In this document: positions 43,593-52,010 of the stretch, piece by piece | How the letters are laid out: each line of letters begins with the position of its first letter | Position numbering within the stretch: the stretch's first letter is position 1 | From: Streptomyces griseiscabiei | GTDB lineage: Bacteria > Actinomycetota > Actinomycetes > Streptomycetales > Streptomycetaceae | Assembly (NCBI RefSeq): GCF_020010925.1 | Contig: NZ_JAGJBZ010000001.1 | Coordinates: 248,001 to 312,000, forward strand | Direction of reading: 5' to 3' | DNA: 64,000 bases | Translations under genes and position numbers: made by a program | Notes under the pieces: model-generated | Told to the model about the DNA's origin: nothing | The model's database searches: none | Seen by the model: the letters and a program-made list of their open reading frames with translations, nothing else

Positions 43593-44405
43593 TCAGTCCT
43601 TGACGGCGCCGGTGGTGACACCGGCCGCCACATAGCGCTGGGCGAGGACGAGGATGACCGCGGCGGGCAGTGACGCGACCACGGCGGTGGCCATGATGGC
43701 GTTCCACTCCTGGTTGTTGTTGCCGATGTAGTGGTAGACGCCGAGCGTGATCGGCTCGTGGGCGCCGCCGTTGACCAGGGTGTTGGCGAAGACGAAGTCC
43801 GACCAGGACCACAGGAACGCGAACAGCGAGACCGTGACGACGGCGTTGCGGCTCATCGGCAGGACGATCGACCAGAAGGTCCGCAGGGCTCTCGCGCCGT
43901 CCAGCTGCGCCGCCTGGAGCAGTTCGCCGGGGATGCCGGACATGAACGCGGTGAAGATCAGCACCGCGAAGGGGACGGCCAGGGTGGAGTCGGCGACGAT
44001 CAGGCCGGGGACGGAGTGGAGCAGGCCGAGCTGGAGGTAGATGGCGTAGAAGCCCATCGCCATGATGATGCCGGGGATCATCTGGGCGGCCAGCAGGACG
44101 AAGCTCAGCAGACCGCCGCCGCGTGGGCGCAGCTTGGCCAGGGCGTAGCCGGCGGGCGCGGCCAGGGCCACGGTCAGTACGACGGTGCCGAGGGCGATGA
44201 CGAGGCTGGTGGCGAGGTAGGGCAGTTGCTCGTCGAGGACGGTGCGGTACCCGGCCAGGGTGCCGTGCGTCGGGAACAGGTCGGGCGGGCTCTTGCGCAT
44301 GTCCTGTTCGCGGGTGAAGGAGACGTTGACCATCCAGTAGACCGGGAACAGCATGACCCCGGTCAGCAGCAGACCGACGGCCGTCTTCCACCAGGTTCGG
44401 TTCAT
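43593..44405 (-). CDS. Carbohydrate ABC permease, MalG type, 270 aa
   Basis: Six membrane segments and the inner-loop EAA motif (ELLQAAQLDGARALRTFWSIVLPMSRNAVVTV) mark a CUT1-family MalG-like permease. The start at 44405 overlaps the stop of the preceding permease gene by four bases. No ATPase is encoded nearby; in Streptomyces the shared ATPase MsiK normally energises such importers. Confidence 0.92.
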   Translation of the reverse strand: MNRTWWKTAVGLLLTGVMLFPVYWMVNVSFTREQDMRKSPPDLFPTHGTLAGYRTVLDEQLPYLATSLVIALGTVVLTVALAAPAGYALAKLRPRGGGLLSFVLLAAQMIPGIIMAMGFYAIYLQLGLLHSVPGLIVADSTLAVPFAVLIFTAFMSGIPGELLQAAQLDGARALRTFWSIVLPMSRNAVVTVSLFAFLWSWSDFVFANTLVNGGAHEPITLGVYHYIGNNNQEWNAIMATAVVASLPAAVILVLAQRYVAAGVTTGAVKD

Positions 44406-45328
44406 GACAGTGTCTGCTTTCGCTGGACCCGGACGTGGATCAGACCGAACACCAGGGCGGCGACCACGAGCAGGTTGCCGACGGCCGCGCCGGGGCCGAA
44501 GGCGGGCAGGAGGTTGCCGAAGCCGAGTTGGTAGGACCAGGTGGCGAAGGTGGTGGAGGAGTCCGCCGGGCCGCCCTTGGTCATGATCCAGATGATGTCG
44601 AAGACCTTGAGGGTGTAGACGAGGCCCAGCAGCAGGGTGACGGCGGAGACCGGGCGCAGCAGCGGGAAGGTGAGGTGCCAAAAACGCTGCCAGGCGTTCG
44701 CCCCGTCGAGGGCGGCGGCCTCGTACAGGCCGGCCGGGATCGACTGCAGTCCGCTGTGGAGCACCACCAGGTTGAACGGGACCCCGATCCAGACGTTCGC
44801 GATGATCACGGAGGTCAGCGACCAGGACGGTGAGGTCAGCCAGTGCACCGGGCCGATACCGACGGCGTGCAGGGCGGTGTTGACGATGCCGGAGTCGCTG
44901 TTGAGCATCCATGACCAGGTGGAGGCGGACACGATGAGCGGCAGCAGCCAGGGCACCAGGAACAGGGCCCGCAGGGTGGTGGCGAGCCGGAAGTGCTGGT
45001 GGAAGAAGACCGCGAGCGCCAGGCCGATGGCGTACTGGAGGGCCAGGCACACGGTGGTGAAGACGACGGTGTGCAGCAGGGCGGGCGCGAAGGTCGGGTC
45101 GTCGAAGACCTTCTGGTAGTTCGCCAGGCCGGTGAACGGCGCGTCGCCCCGGACGAAGGAGCGGACGGTGTAGTCGCGCAGGCTCAGGTCGAGGTTGCGG
45201 TACAGGGGGTAGGCGTAGAAGAGGGCGAGGTAGAGGGTGACCGGGGCGAGGAAGGCCCAGGCGGTCCACTGCGGGGACCGGTGGTCCCGCCGTCGTGTCG
45301 CGTGTTTCATCCGAGGACCCGGGATCAT
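44402..45328 (-). CDS. Carbohydrate ABC permease, MalF type, 308 aa
   Basis: Six membrane segments and the loop IPAGLYEAAALDGANAWQRFWHLTFPLLRPV identify the MalF-like partner of a CUT1 importer. Two starts are possible: ATG 45328, three bases after the lipoprotein gene's stop, or ATG 45310 (MKHATRR). It is coupled to the next permease by a four-base overlap. Confidence 0.92.
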   Translation of the reverse strand: MIPGPRMKHATRRRDHRSPQWTAWAFLAPVTLYLALFYAYPLYRNLDLSLRDYTVRSFVRGDAPFTGLANYQKVFDDPTFAPALLHTVVFTTVCLALQYAIGLALAVFFHQHFRLATTLRALFLVPWLLPLIVSASTWSWMLNSDSGIVNTALHAVGIGPVHWLTSPSWSLTSVIIANVWIGVPFNLVVLHSGLQSIPAGLYEAAALDGANAWQRFWHLTFPLLRPVSAVTLLLGLVYTLKVFDIIWIMTKGGPADSSTTFATWSYQLGFGNLLPAFGPGAAVGNLLVVAALVFGLIHVRVQRKQTLS

Positions 45329-45331
45329 CGG

Positions 45332-46573
45332 CTACTTGACGGCGGACTGGGCCTTGGCCAGCGCGTCCTTCGGCGACTCGGCGCCGCTGAGCGCGGACTG
45401 GACGGCCTTCCACAACTGCTCGGAGATCTTCGGGTACTTGGTGCCCAGGTCGTCACTGGTCCGGCCCTTGGCCGCCTTGACGGCGTCGACCCACGGCTTC
45501 AGTTCGGCGTTCGCCGCCACCTGCTTGTCCCGCACCTCGCCGGTGGGGGCGACGTAGGACAGGGTGGTGTCGGTGTCGTACAGGTTGTCGGTGCTGGTCA
45601 GACAGGTCACCAGTTTCTGTGAGGTGGCGTAGCGGCCGGTGTCGTCCTGGACGGGGACGGTCACGAACTCGCCGCCGGTCGGGGCCGCCGCGTTGCCGCC
45701 CGCGGCGGCCGGGACGGGTATCACGCCGTAGTCGAAGCCGGCCTTCCCCGCGTTCGCGAGCTGCCAGGTGCCGTTCTCGCTGAACGCGTAGTCGCCGGTG
45801 GCGAACTCCTGCCAGCTGGTGGTCTGGGTGTTGTTGAGGACCGAGTTGGGGGCGTAGCCCTGGTCGAGCCAGTCCTTCCACAGCGTCAGCGCGGAGACGC
45901 TCTCGGCGGAGTCGAGTGCGGTCAGCTGTGCGCCCGAGCCCCAGAACCAGGGCAGGAACTGGAAGCTGCCCTCCTCCGTGCCGATCGCGGAGAAGGTGAT
46001 CCCCTTCTTGCCCGCCTTCTTGACCTTCGCCAGCGCCGCTGTCAGCGACTTCCAGTCCTTGACCGAGGCGATGTCCACGCCGGCGTCCTTCAGCACCTCC
46101 TTGTTGTAGTAGAGCGCGAGGGTGTTGGCGCCGATCGGTGTGCCGTAGGTCTTGCCGCCGGACTGGCCGGCCGCGAGCAGGTTGGGGTCCACCGCGGAGG
46201 TGTCGAGCTTGTTGTCGTCGGTGGTGGTGAGGACGCCGGCCTCGGCCAGGGTGGAGACGACCGGGTTGTCGACGACGAGGACGTCCGGGGAGTTGCCCTG
46301 CTGGGCCGCCAGCAGGGTCTTGTTGGGCAGGTCGCTGGTGTCGAAGCCGGTCCGCTTGATCTTCACGCCCGCGTCGGTGCCGCACTTGTCCAGCAGCTTC
46401 GCCCAGGCCGAGCCCTTGGCGAACTGCGGGTAGGGGTCCCAGACGGTGTAGGTGCCGCTGTCGGCGCCCTTGGTGTCGGTGCCGCCCGTGCCGGCGGAGC
46501 AGGCGGTGCCCGCGACGGCGACGGCGGTCGTCAGGGCGGCGGCGGTGAGGCGGCGTCCGGTGGTTCTGCGCAT
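45332..46573 (-). CDS. Sugar ABC transporter substrate-binding lipoprotein, 413 aa
   Basis: The signal peptide ends in lipobox AGTAC at about residue 25, followed by a Gly/Thr-rich linker. The rest is a cluster B (CUT1) binding protein: KLLDKCGTDAGVKIKRTGFDTSDLPNKTL, DVLVVDNPVVSTLAEAGVL, ALYYNKEVLKDAG and ENGTWQLANAG. AAGGAA precedes the ATG. It captures an oligosaccharide, presumably released by the secreted GH-A enzyme encoded divergently. Confidence 0.93.
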   Translation of the reverse strand: MRRTTGRRLTAAALTTAVAVAGTACSAGTGGTDTKGADSGTYTVWDPYPQFAKGSAWAKLLDKCGTDAGVKIKRTGFDTSDLPNKTLLAAQQGNSPDVLVVDNPVVSTLAEAGVLTTTDDNKLDTSAVDPNLLAAGQSGGKTYGTPIGANTLALYYNKEVLKDAGVDIASVKDWKSLTAALAKVKKAGKKGITFSAIGTEEGSFQFLPWFWGSGAQLTALDSAESVSALTLWKDWLDQGYAPNSVLNNTQTTSWQEFATGDYAFSENGTWQLANAGKAGFDYGVIPVPAAAGGNAAAPTGGEFVTVPVQDDTGRYATSQKLVTCLTSTDNLYDTDTTLSYVAPTGEVRDKQVAANAELKPWVDAVKAAKGRTSDDLGTKYPKISEQLWKAVQSALSGAESPKDALAKAQSAVK

Positions 46574-46626
46574 GGCGGGTTCCTTGATTTCGGACACGGG
46601 TGTGCCGTGCGGGGAGGGCGAAGGAG

Positions 46627-46761
46627 GCATGGGGGCATGGGGGCATGGGGGCGTGCCGAACGGCCCCGTGAAGGTGAGGGCGAGGGGTTCGGGTGCCCGG
46701 TGTGGAGAGGGGTGCGGAGAGAAGCCGGGGTCCGGGGCTAGGTCTGGGGCTGGGGCTGGGG
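46627..46761. repeat. G-rich simple repeats between lacI and the lipoprotein gene
   Basis: Three copies of GCATGGGG (46627-46650) are followed, just before the lacI stop, by four GGGG tracts at 46734, 46746, 46752 and 46758. The latter fits a G-quadruplex pattern on the plus (template) strand. The 188-base gap holds no gene. Confidence 0.7.
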
Positions 46762-47790
46762 CTAGGTCTGGGCGAAGGGTGCGCCGCCGACGGGTCCGGT
46801 GCTGGCCCGCAGCGAGATCGGCGGTGCGAGGAGGTGGTGGCGGGGTGCCGCGGTGGGATGGTCGAGCCGTTCGATGAGGAGGTCGACGGCGTGGCGGCCC
46901 ATCTCCTCCGCCGGGACGTCGGCCGCGGTGAGCTGCGGGGTCACCGTCTCCGCCCATCGGCCGGCCACCACGCCGGTGACGGAGAAGTCGCGCGGCACAT
47001 GGCGGCCCGCGTGGGCGAGGCCGCGGTAGAGGCCGCCGAGGGCCGCCTCGTTCAGGGTGACCAACGCCGTGGTGGCCGGGTCGTCGTGGAGGATCCGCTC
47101 CAGGCACGCCTGCCCCGAGGCGGCGTCGTCCCCGCAGCAGTACGTCCGCACGGTCAGCCCCCGCTCGGCCGCGGCCTTGGTGAAGCCGTCGAGTCCCCGG
47201 TGCGCCGACTCGTAGCCGGCCCGCAGGAGTTGCTCGGGCCGGTTGACGAAGGCGACCCGGCGGTGGCCGAGGTCCGCGAGGTGGTGGACACAGGCCGCCG
47301 CCAGCGCGGTGTGGTCCAGGCCCACCCACCAGGTTCCCTCCGGGTGCGCCGTACGGCCGATGGCGACGGATGGGAAGCCCAGCTCGGCCAGGTGGTCCAC
47401 CCGGTCGTCCGCCAGTCTGATCTCCATCAGGATCGCGCCGTCGACGCGCCGCTCCCCCAGCAGCCGCTGGAAGGAACGGTCGCTGTCCACGCCACTGGGC
47501 GACAGCAGCACGTCGTAGTCGTGGGCGGCGGCGGCCTCCACCACGCTGCCGATGAAGTCCAGCTGCATGCCCGTGTAGTGGTTCCCGGCGGGCGGGAAGA
47601 CGAGGCCGATGGTGCTGGTCCGTCCGTTGGCCAGGGCTCGGGCGCTGGCGTTGGGCCGGTAGCCCAGTTCGTCGATGACCCGCTGGATCTTGCGGCGGGT
47701 GTCGTCCGAGACGGGGCGTTTGCCGCTCAGCGCATAGGACACGGTGCTCCGCGAGACTCCGGCCCGCCGGGCGATCTCACCGATGTTCAC
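46762..47790 (-). CDS. LacI-family transcriptional regulator, 342 aa
   Basis: The DNA-binding head is NIGEIARRAGVSRSTVSYALSGKRPVSDDTRRKIQRVIDELGYRPN with hinge ASARALANGRTSTIGLVFP. The core is a PBP1-type sugar sensor. Three perfect CGAACCGGTTCG palindromes in the upstream region (47821, 47903, 48069) are its likely operators. It would repress itself, the ABC/GH63-like genes that follow, and the divergent secreted glycosidase until the transported sugar binds. Confidence 0.94.
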   Translation of the reverse strand: MNIGEIARRAGVSRSTVSYALSGKRPVSDDTRRKIQRVIDELGYRPNASARALANGRTSTIGLVFPPAGNHYTGMQLDFIGSVVEAAAAHDYDVLLSPSGVDSDRSFQRLLGERRVDGAILMEIRLADDRVDHLAELGFPSVAIGRTAHPEGTWWVGLDHTALAAACVHHLADLGHRRVAFVNRPEQLLRAGYESAHRGLDGFTKAAAERGLTVRTYCCGDDAASGQACLERILHDDPATTALVTLNEAALGGLYRGLAHAGRHVPRDFSVTGVVAGRWAETVTPQLTAADVPAEEMGRHAVDLLIERLDHPTAAPRHHLLAPPISLRASTGPVGGAPFAQT

Positions 47791-47820
47791 GGAGGACTCC
47801 TCACTCGCTCACTCGAAGCT

Positions 47821-47832
47821 CGAACCGGTTCG
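47821..47832. promoter_or_regulatory. LacI operator copy 1
   Basis: Perfect palindrome CGAACCGGTTCG, 31 bases upstream of the lacI start, inside the lacI leader. Confidence 0.85.
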
Positions 47833-47902
47833 CCGCCCCGATGGGACAGAGCGTCCGACCCGTACAGGACGGGAGACCCGGAGTGTATCGACCCTCGGTC
47901 GT

Positions 47903-47914
47903 CGAACCGGTTCG
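47903..47914. promoter_or_regulatory. LacI operator copy 2
   Basis: Perfect CGAACCGGTTCG placed just downstream of the lacI -10 box, at the expected transcription start. Confidence 0.88.
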
Positions 47915-47923
47915 CATGAGCTG

Positions 47924-47953
47924 AACGTAGGAACCGCGCCGGGCCGCTGTCAA
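47924..47953 (-). promoter_or_regulatory. lacI/sugar operon promoter
   Basis: On the minus strand TTGACA (47953-47948) and TACGTT (47929-47924) are 18 bases apart; operator copy 2 covers the start point. Confidence 0.72.
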
Positions 47954-48035
47954 CACCTGGAGCGAGAATCCCTTCTGCGGCAAGGCGGTTCTGGCCCGAT
48001 CCGGGGTCTTCGTCGATTCACTCGCGTCGGATGTA

Positions 48036-48064
48036 TTGCTGTGGGAAATGGCCGGTGCTAGCTT
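48036..48064 (+). promoter_or_regulatory. Promoter of the secreted GH-A gene
   Basis: TTGCTG (48036-48041), a 17-base spacer and TAGCTT (48059-48064). LacI operator copy 3 begins five bases later. Confidence 0.65.
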
Positions 48065-48068
48065 CCAG

Positions 48069-48080
48069 CGAACCGGTTCG
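48069..48080. promoter_or_regulatory. LacI operator copy 3
   Basis: Perfect CGAACCGGTTCG overlapping the expected transcription start of the GH-A gene. Confidence 0.88.
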
Positions 48081-48281
48081 ACGAATGGTCCCGCCGAAGA
48101 CCACAGACGACCGCCGACGACCGCAGAACACATGCGATCGGACCGACGCCGCAGCGTGCCACCCGCACCCGCCTCACGGGCAACGGCCCGTGAACGAGCA
48201 GCCGGGGGCCGAGGCAGGCCGACCGGCCCCGCCACCGCAGGCCGGCACCCACACACCACTCTCAGGATCGAGGACGCATCC

Positions 48282-51200
48282 ATGTCATCCGCCGACAGAT
48301 CAGCCCGGCGCCGGGCCCCGGCCGTCCTGGCTCTGGCCCTCGGCGCGGGCGTACTGGTCGCACCGACCGTCCCCGCCCGGGCGGCCGACGCACCCGAGCC
48401 CACGGCCCACTACACCTTCGACGAGGACGACCTCACCTCCGGGAAGATCACGGACAGCTCCGGCAACGGTCTGACGGCGAGCCTGGTGAACCCCTCCACC
48501 GCGCGGTCCGTCGAGGGCACGGGGGGCGGCAGGGCGCTCGCCCTGCCCGGCGGGGCACCCACGTCCGACGGCGCCTACGTCCGGCTGCCCCGCGCGGTCG
48601 TCGGTGAGGCGACCGATCTGACGGTGTCCGCCCGAGTGAAGTGGGGCAACGACACCTCGTCCTGGCAGCGGATCTTCGACCTGGGCACCGACACCACCAG
48701 GTACCTCTTCACCACCCCGTCCCACAACGGCGGGCTGCTGCGCACCGCCGTGACCACCGGCGGAGGGGGCGCGGAGGCCCAGGTCTCCGGGTACGCGGCA
48801 CTGCCCGCCGACGCCTGGCGGACGGTCACGGTCACCCTCGACACCGCCGCCGGACGCGTCACCACCTATCTCGACGGTGTGGCGGTCTCCTCCGCCGCGA
48901 CGACCGTCAAGGCCAGGGAACTGCTGGACGGCTCGGCCACGGCCGCCGGCTACATCGGCAAGTCGTTCTGGCCGGACCCGCTGCTCAAGGGCGCGATCGA
49001 CGACTTCACCGTCTGGCACACGGCGCTCAGCCCCGCGCAGGTGGCCGGTACCGTCGGTGATGTGCCGACCGTCCGTGAACCGTCCAGGACGTCGTTCGAG
49101 GTCCGTACGACGACCGGGACCGCCCCCGCCCTCCCCGGCGCCGTCCGCTCCTCCTTCTCCGACGGCTACGACCGCGGCACGCCGGTCGCCTGGGACGCCG
49201 TACCGGCCGAGAAGTACGCCGCGCCCGGAACGTTCACGGTGGCAGGACGCGCGGCCGGGAAGGACGTGAAGGCGACCGTCACCGTGGTCCGCGAGGGACA
49301 GCTCACCGTCGACCTCGCCTCGGACACGGGCGCGTTCCACGGCGGGGCCTCCGGCACCCTCTACGGCGTGTACGGACCGGACGTCCCCACCAACAACCTC
49401 ATCGAGGGCATGGGGCTGCGCACCGTCTCCACCAAGGCGCAGGACGGCCCGCAGCATCCGGGCGCCGACGCGCTGGAGGTGGTGAAGCCGCTGGCCGACT
49501 CCACCGACGGCGATGTGTACATCTACATGACCGACATCCACCGGGGCTTCCCCTACGAGTGGCCGGGCGACACCCCGGCGGAGAAGGTCAGGCTCTACGA
49601 GGAGAAGATCGCGAAGCAGGTCGACCAGGTCCTGAAGCTGCCGGAGCGGTACCGGGACAACATCGTCTTCGTGCCGTTCAACGAGCCCGAGGGCAACATG
49701 TTCGGCACCGGTCAGTGGAGTTACGACAAGGTCAGCTGGCTCGACGACCCCGACGCGTTCTTCGCCGCCTGGGACTCCGCGTACGGGCTGATCAAGAAGA
49801 AGATGCCGGACGCCCGTATCGCGGGCCCCAACACCAGTGTCCTGTACGACCAGGTGAAGGGTTTCCTGTCCCACGCCCTGGCCGCCGGCACGCTCCCCGA
49901 GGTGATCACCTGGCACGAGCTGAGCCATCCGGAGGCGGTGCGCGACAGTGTCGCCAAGTACCGGGGCTGGGAGAAGGACCTGTTCGAGGGCACCGACCGT
50001 GAGGGCACCGAACTGCCCGTCAACATCAACGAGTACGCGTTCAACTACCACACCTCGGTACCCGGCCAGATGATCCAGTGGGTCTCCGCGATCGAGGAGT
50101 CCAAGGTGGACGCGGACATCGCGTACTGGAACATCGACGGCAATCTCTCCGACTCCGCCGTGCAGTCCAACCGCGGCAACGGCCAGTGGTGGCTGCTCAA
50201 CTCCTACGCCTCGATGAGCGGCCACACGGTCGCGGTGACCCCGCCGTTCCCCGGCGAGAACTACACCCTGCAGGGCGTCGGCACACTCGACGAGAAGAAG
50301 AAGCAGGCCCGGCTGATCCTCGGCGGCTCCACCGGCAAGGGGCACATCACCTTCACCGGCGTCCCGAGGAAGGTGTTCGGCAAGAACGTCCACGCCTGGG
50401 TCCGCGAGATCGAGTGGAGCGGCCAGCTCGGCGACAGCTCCGGGCCGAAACTGCTCACGGAGACGAACCTGAGGGTCGGAGCCGACGGCACGGTCTCCCT
50501 CGACTTCGGCGACGGCACCCTGCCCGCGCTGAAGGAGTCATCGGCGTACGAGATCGTCCTCAGCCCCGCCGGGAAGGCGGCCGGGGCCCAGTCCCCGCCG
50601 GTGCGCTGGCAGGGTTCGTACGAGGCCGAGGACGCCGCGCACACCGGGTCCGGCTACTCGAAGAACGGCCCGGAGGGCTCCCCTCGCGACGTGTCGAAGT
50701 TCTACACCTCCGGCGGGTACGACGTCGGCGGTCTGCGCACCGGTTCCGACCTGACGCTCGACTTCACCGTGGACGTGCCCGAGGACGGCACCTACGACCT
50801 GAGCGTCTTCGCCAACTCCCTCAACACCTTCGACAAGGTGAAGGACCAGGGCCCCACCAATGTGTTCCTCCGGGTGGACGGCAAGGCGGACGGCGAGCGG
50901 GAGCTGTATCTGCCGCTCGGCTACAAGTGGGTGGTGTGGGACCACACCGACACGAAGGTGAAGCTCACCAAGGGCAGGCACACCCTCACGCTCGCCGCGC
51001 GGAGCGCCGACGGCAAGGGTGTCACCAAGGGCGACGCCATCGTGGACCGGCTGACCCTGTCCCTGCCGGACGCCTCCGCCCGCAGCCGGGTGTACGAGGG
51101 TGAACTGGCCTGGCTCGGCGGCGGGGCACGGCCCGTCTACGACCCGCCGAAGCGGGCGGCCACCGGATCGGGCGCGGCGAGGCTCCCGAAGAAGGGGACC

Positions 51201-51935
51201 GCCACGTTCTGGGTCTACTCCCCCGCCGACCGCGAAGCCACCCTCACGATCGACACCCTCAAGGGTTCGGGTGCCCGTGTCTCCGTCAACGGCCAGGACG
51301 TCCTGCGGCTGGACAAGGGCGGGAACAGCGTCGCGGTCTCCCTCTCCGGTGGCGTCAACAAGGTGACGGTGACCGGGAGTTCGTCCACCACGCTGGTGGA
51401 CCGGCTCACGGTCGCGCCGACCGAGGGCGCGCTCCCCACGCGTACGTACGAGGGGAAGGACGCCGCACTCGCCGGCTCGGCCGCCCTGAGCCCGCTCTCC
51501 CTGGCCACGGGCGGAACGGCGATCACCGGAATCGGCGGCGACCCGGGCAACGGCAACACCGCCACGTTCACCGTCACCGCGGACAGGGCGGGTACGCACG
51601 CGCTGCGCATCCGCTACTCCAACCCCGAGCAGTCACCGGCCACGCACTACAACCCGGACCCGCTCGCCCGCCACGCCGACCTCACCGTCAACGGCGGCGA
51701 AGCCCGGCGGGTCACCTTCCCGCACACCTTCCACCAGAACAACTTCTGGGAACTGACCGTCCCCGTCCAGCTGAGGAAGGGCCGGAACACGATCACCTTC
51801 CGCTCCGAGGAACTCCCGAACTTCGACGGCACCACCTACGCCTCGGACACCTTCCCCGGCGTGCTGCTCCGCTCCCGCTACGCACCGCTGATCGACCGGA
51901 TCACGGTGGCGCCGTACGCGAGGGAAGTGCGCTGA
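48282..51935 (+). CDS. Secreted multi-domain GH-A glycosidase (LamG - Ig-like - catalytic - CBM), 1,217 aa
   Basis: A signal peptide (RSARRRAPAVLALALGAGVLV...ARA) is followed by a LamG/concanavalin-like domain (about 40-260: HYTFDEDDLTSGKITDSSGNGL), a Big_4-like Ig domain (about 270-345: YDRGTPVAWDAVPAEKYAAPGTF), a clan GH-A barrel (about 345-800) and two or three CBM6/35-like beta-sandwiches to the end. The barrel has PFNEPEGN (Glu468, acid/base) and VNINEYAF (Glu584, candidate nucleophile), as in GH39-like enzymes. GAGGACG precedes the ATG. It probably releases oligosaccharides for the LacI-controlled ABC importer encoded divergently. Substrate not assignable by eye. Confidence 0.88.
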   Translation: MSSADRSARRRAPAVLALALGAGVLVAPTVPARAADAPEPTAHYTFDEDDLTSGKITDSSGNGLTASLVNPSTARSVEGTGGGRALALPGGAPTSDGAYVRLPRAVVGEATDLTVSARVKWGNDTSSWQRIFDLGTDTTRYLFTTPSHNGGLLRTAVTTGGGGAEAQVSGYAALPADAWRTVTVTLDTAAGRVTTYLDGVAVSSAATTVKARELLDGSATAAGYIGKSFWPDPLLKGAIDDFTVWHTALSPAQVAGTVGDVPTVREPSRTSFEVRTTTGTAPALPGAVRSSFSDGYDRGTPVAWDAVPAEKYAAPGTFTVAGRAAGKDVKATVTVVREGQLTVDLASDTGAFHGGASGTLYGVYGPDVPTNNLIEGMGLRTVSTKAQDGPQHPGADALEVVKPLADSTDGDVYIYMTDIHRGFPYEWPGDTPAEKVRLYEEKIAKQVDQVLKLPERYRDNIVFVPFNEPEGNMFGTGQWSYDKVSWLDDPDAFFAAWDSAYGLIKKKMPDARIAGPNTSVLYDQVKGFLSHALAAGTLPEVITWHELSHPEAVRDSVAKYRGWEKDLFEGTDREGTELPVNINEYAFNYHTSVPGQMIQWVSAIEESKVDADIAYWNIDGNLSDSAVQSNRGNGQWWLLNSYASMSGHTVAVTPPFPGENYTLQGVGTLDEKKKQARLILGGSTGKGHITFTGVPRKVFGKNVHAWVREIEWSGQLGDSSGPKLLTETNLRVGADGTVSLDFGDGTLPALKESSAYEIVLSPAGKAAGAQSPPVRWQGSYEAEDAAHTGSGYSKNGPEGSPRDVSKFYTSGGYDVGGLRTGSDLTLDFTVDVPEDGTYDLSVFANSLNTFDKVKDQGPTNVFLRVDGKADGERELYLPLGYKWVVWDHTDTKVKLTKGRHTLTLAARSADGKGVTKGDAIVDRLTLSLPDASARSRVYEGELAWLGGGARPVYDPPKRAATGSGAARLPKKGTATFWVYSPADREATLTIDTLKGSGARVSVNGQDVLRLDKGGNSVAVSLSGGVNKVTVTGSSSTTLVDRLTVAPTEGALPTRTYEGKDAALAGSAALSPLSLATGGTAITGIGGDPGNGNTATFTVTADRAGTHALRIRYSNPEQSPATHYNPDPLARHADLTVNGGEARRVTFPHTFHQNNFWELTVPVQLRKGRNTITFRSEELPNFDGTTYASDTFPGVLLRSRYAPLIDRITVAPYAREVR

Positions 51936-51955
51936 GGTGCGATGAGATGAGGTGA

Positions 51956-51995
51956 GCGGTACCGGTGGCGCGGTGAGGTGCGCCACCGGTGCCGC
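51956..51995. terminator. Bidirectional hairpin terminator
   Basis: GCGGTACCGGTGGCGC (51956-51971) pairs with GCGCCACCGGTGCCGC (51980-51995), one T-G wobble, loop GGTGAGGT. It separates the convergent GH-A and prenyl synthase genes. Confidence 0.85.
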
Positions 51996-52010
51996 GAGGC
52001 GCGGGCCGGC

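Larger units (their letters stand above)
47791..48281. other. Divergent control region of the glycan cluster
   Basis: About 490 bases with two face-to-face promoters and three operators, listed separately. No additional gene is seen. Confidence 0.7.

Noticed and set aside
41701..44391. 896-codon minus-strand frame across the GH63-like gene and permease
   Set aside because: Arg/Pro-rich out-of-frame reading of two recognisable genes in the same direction.
48300..50393. 697-codon minus-strand frame inside the GH-A gene
   Set aside because: Gly/Val/Arg-rich antisense shadow without motifs.
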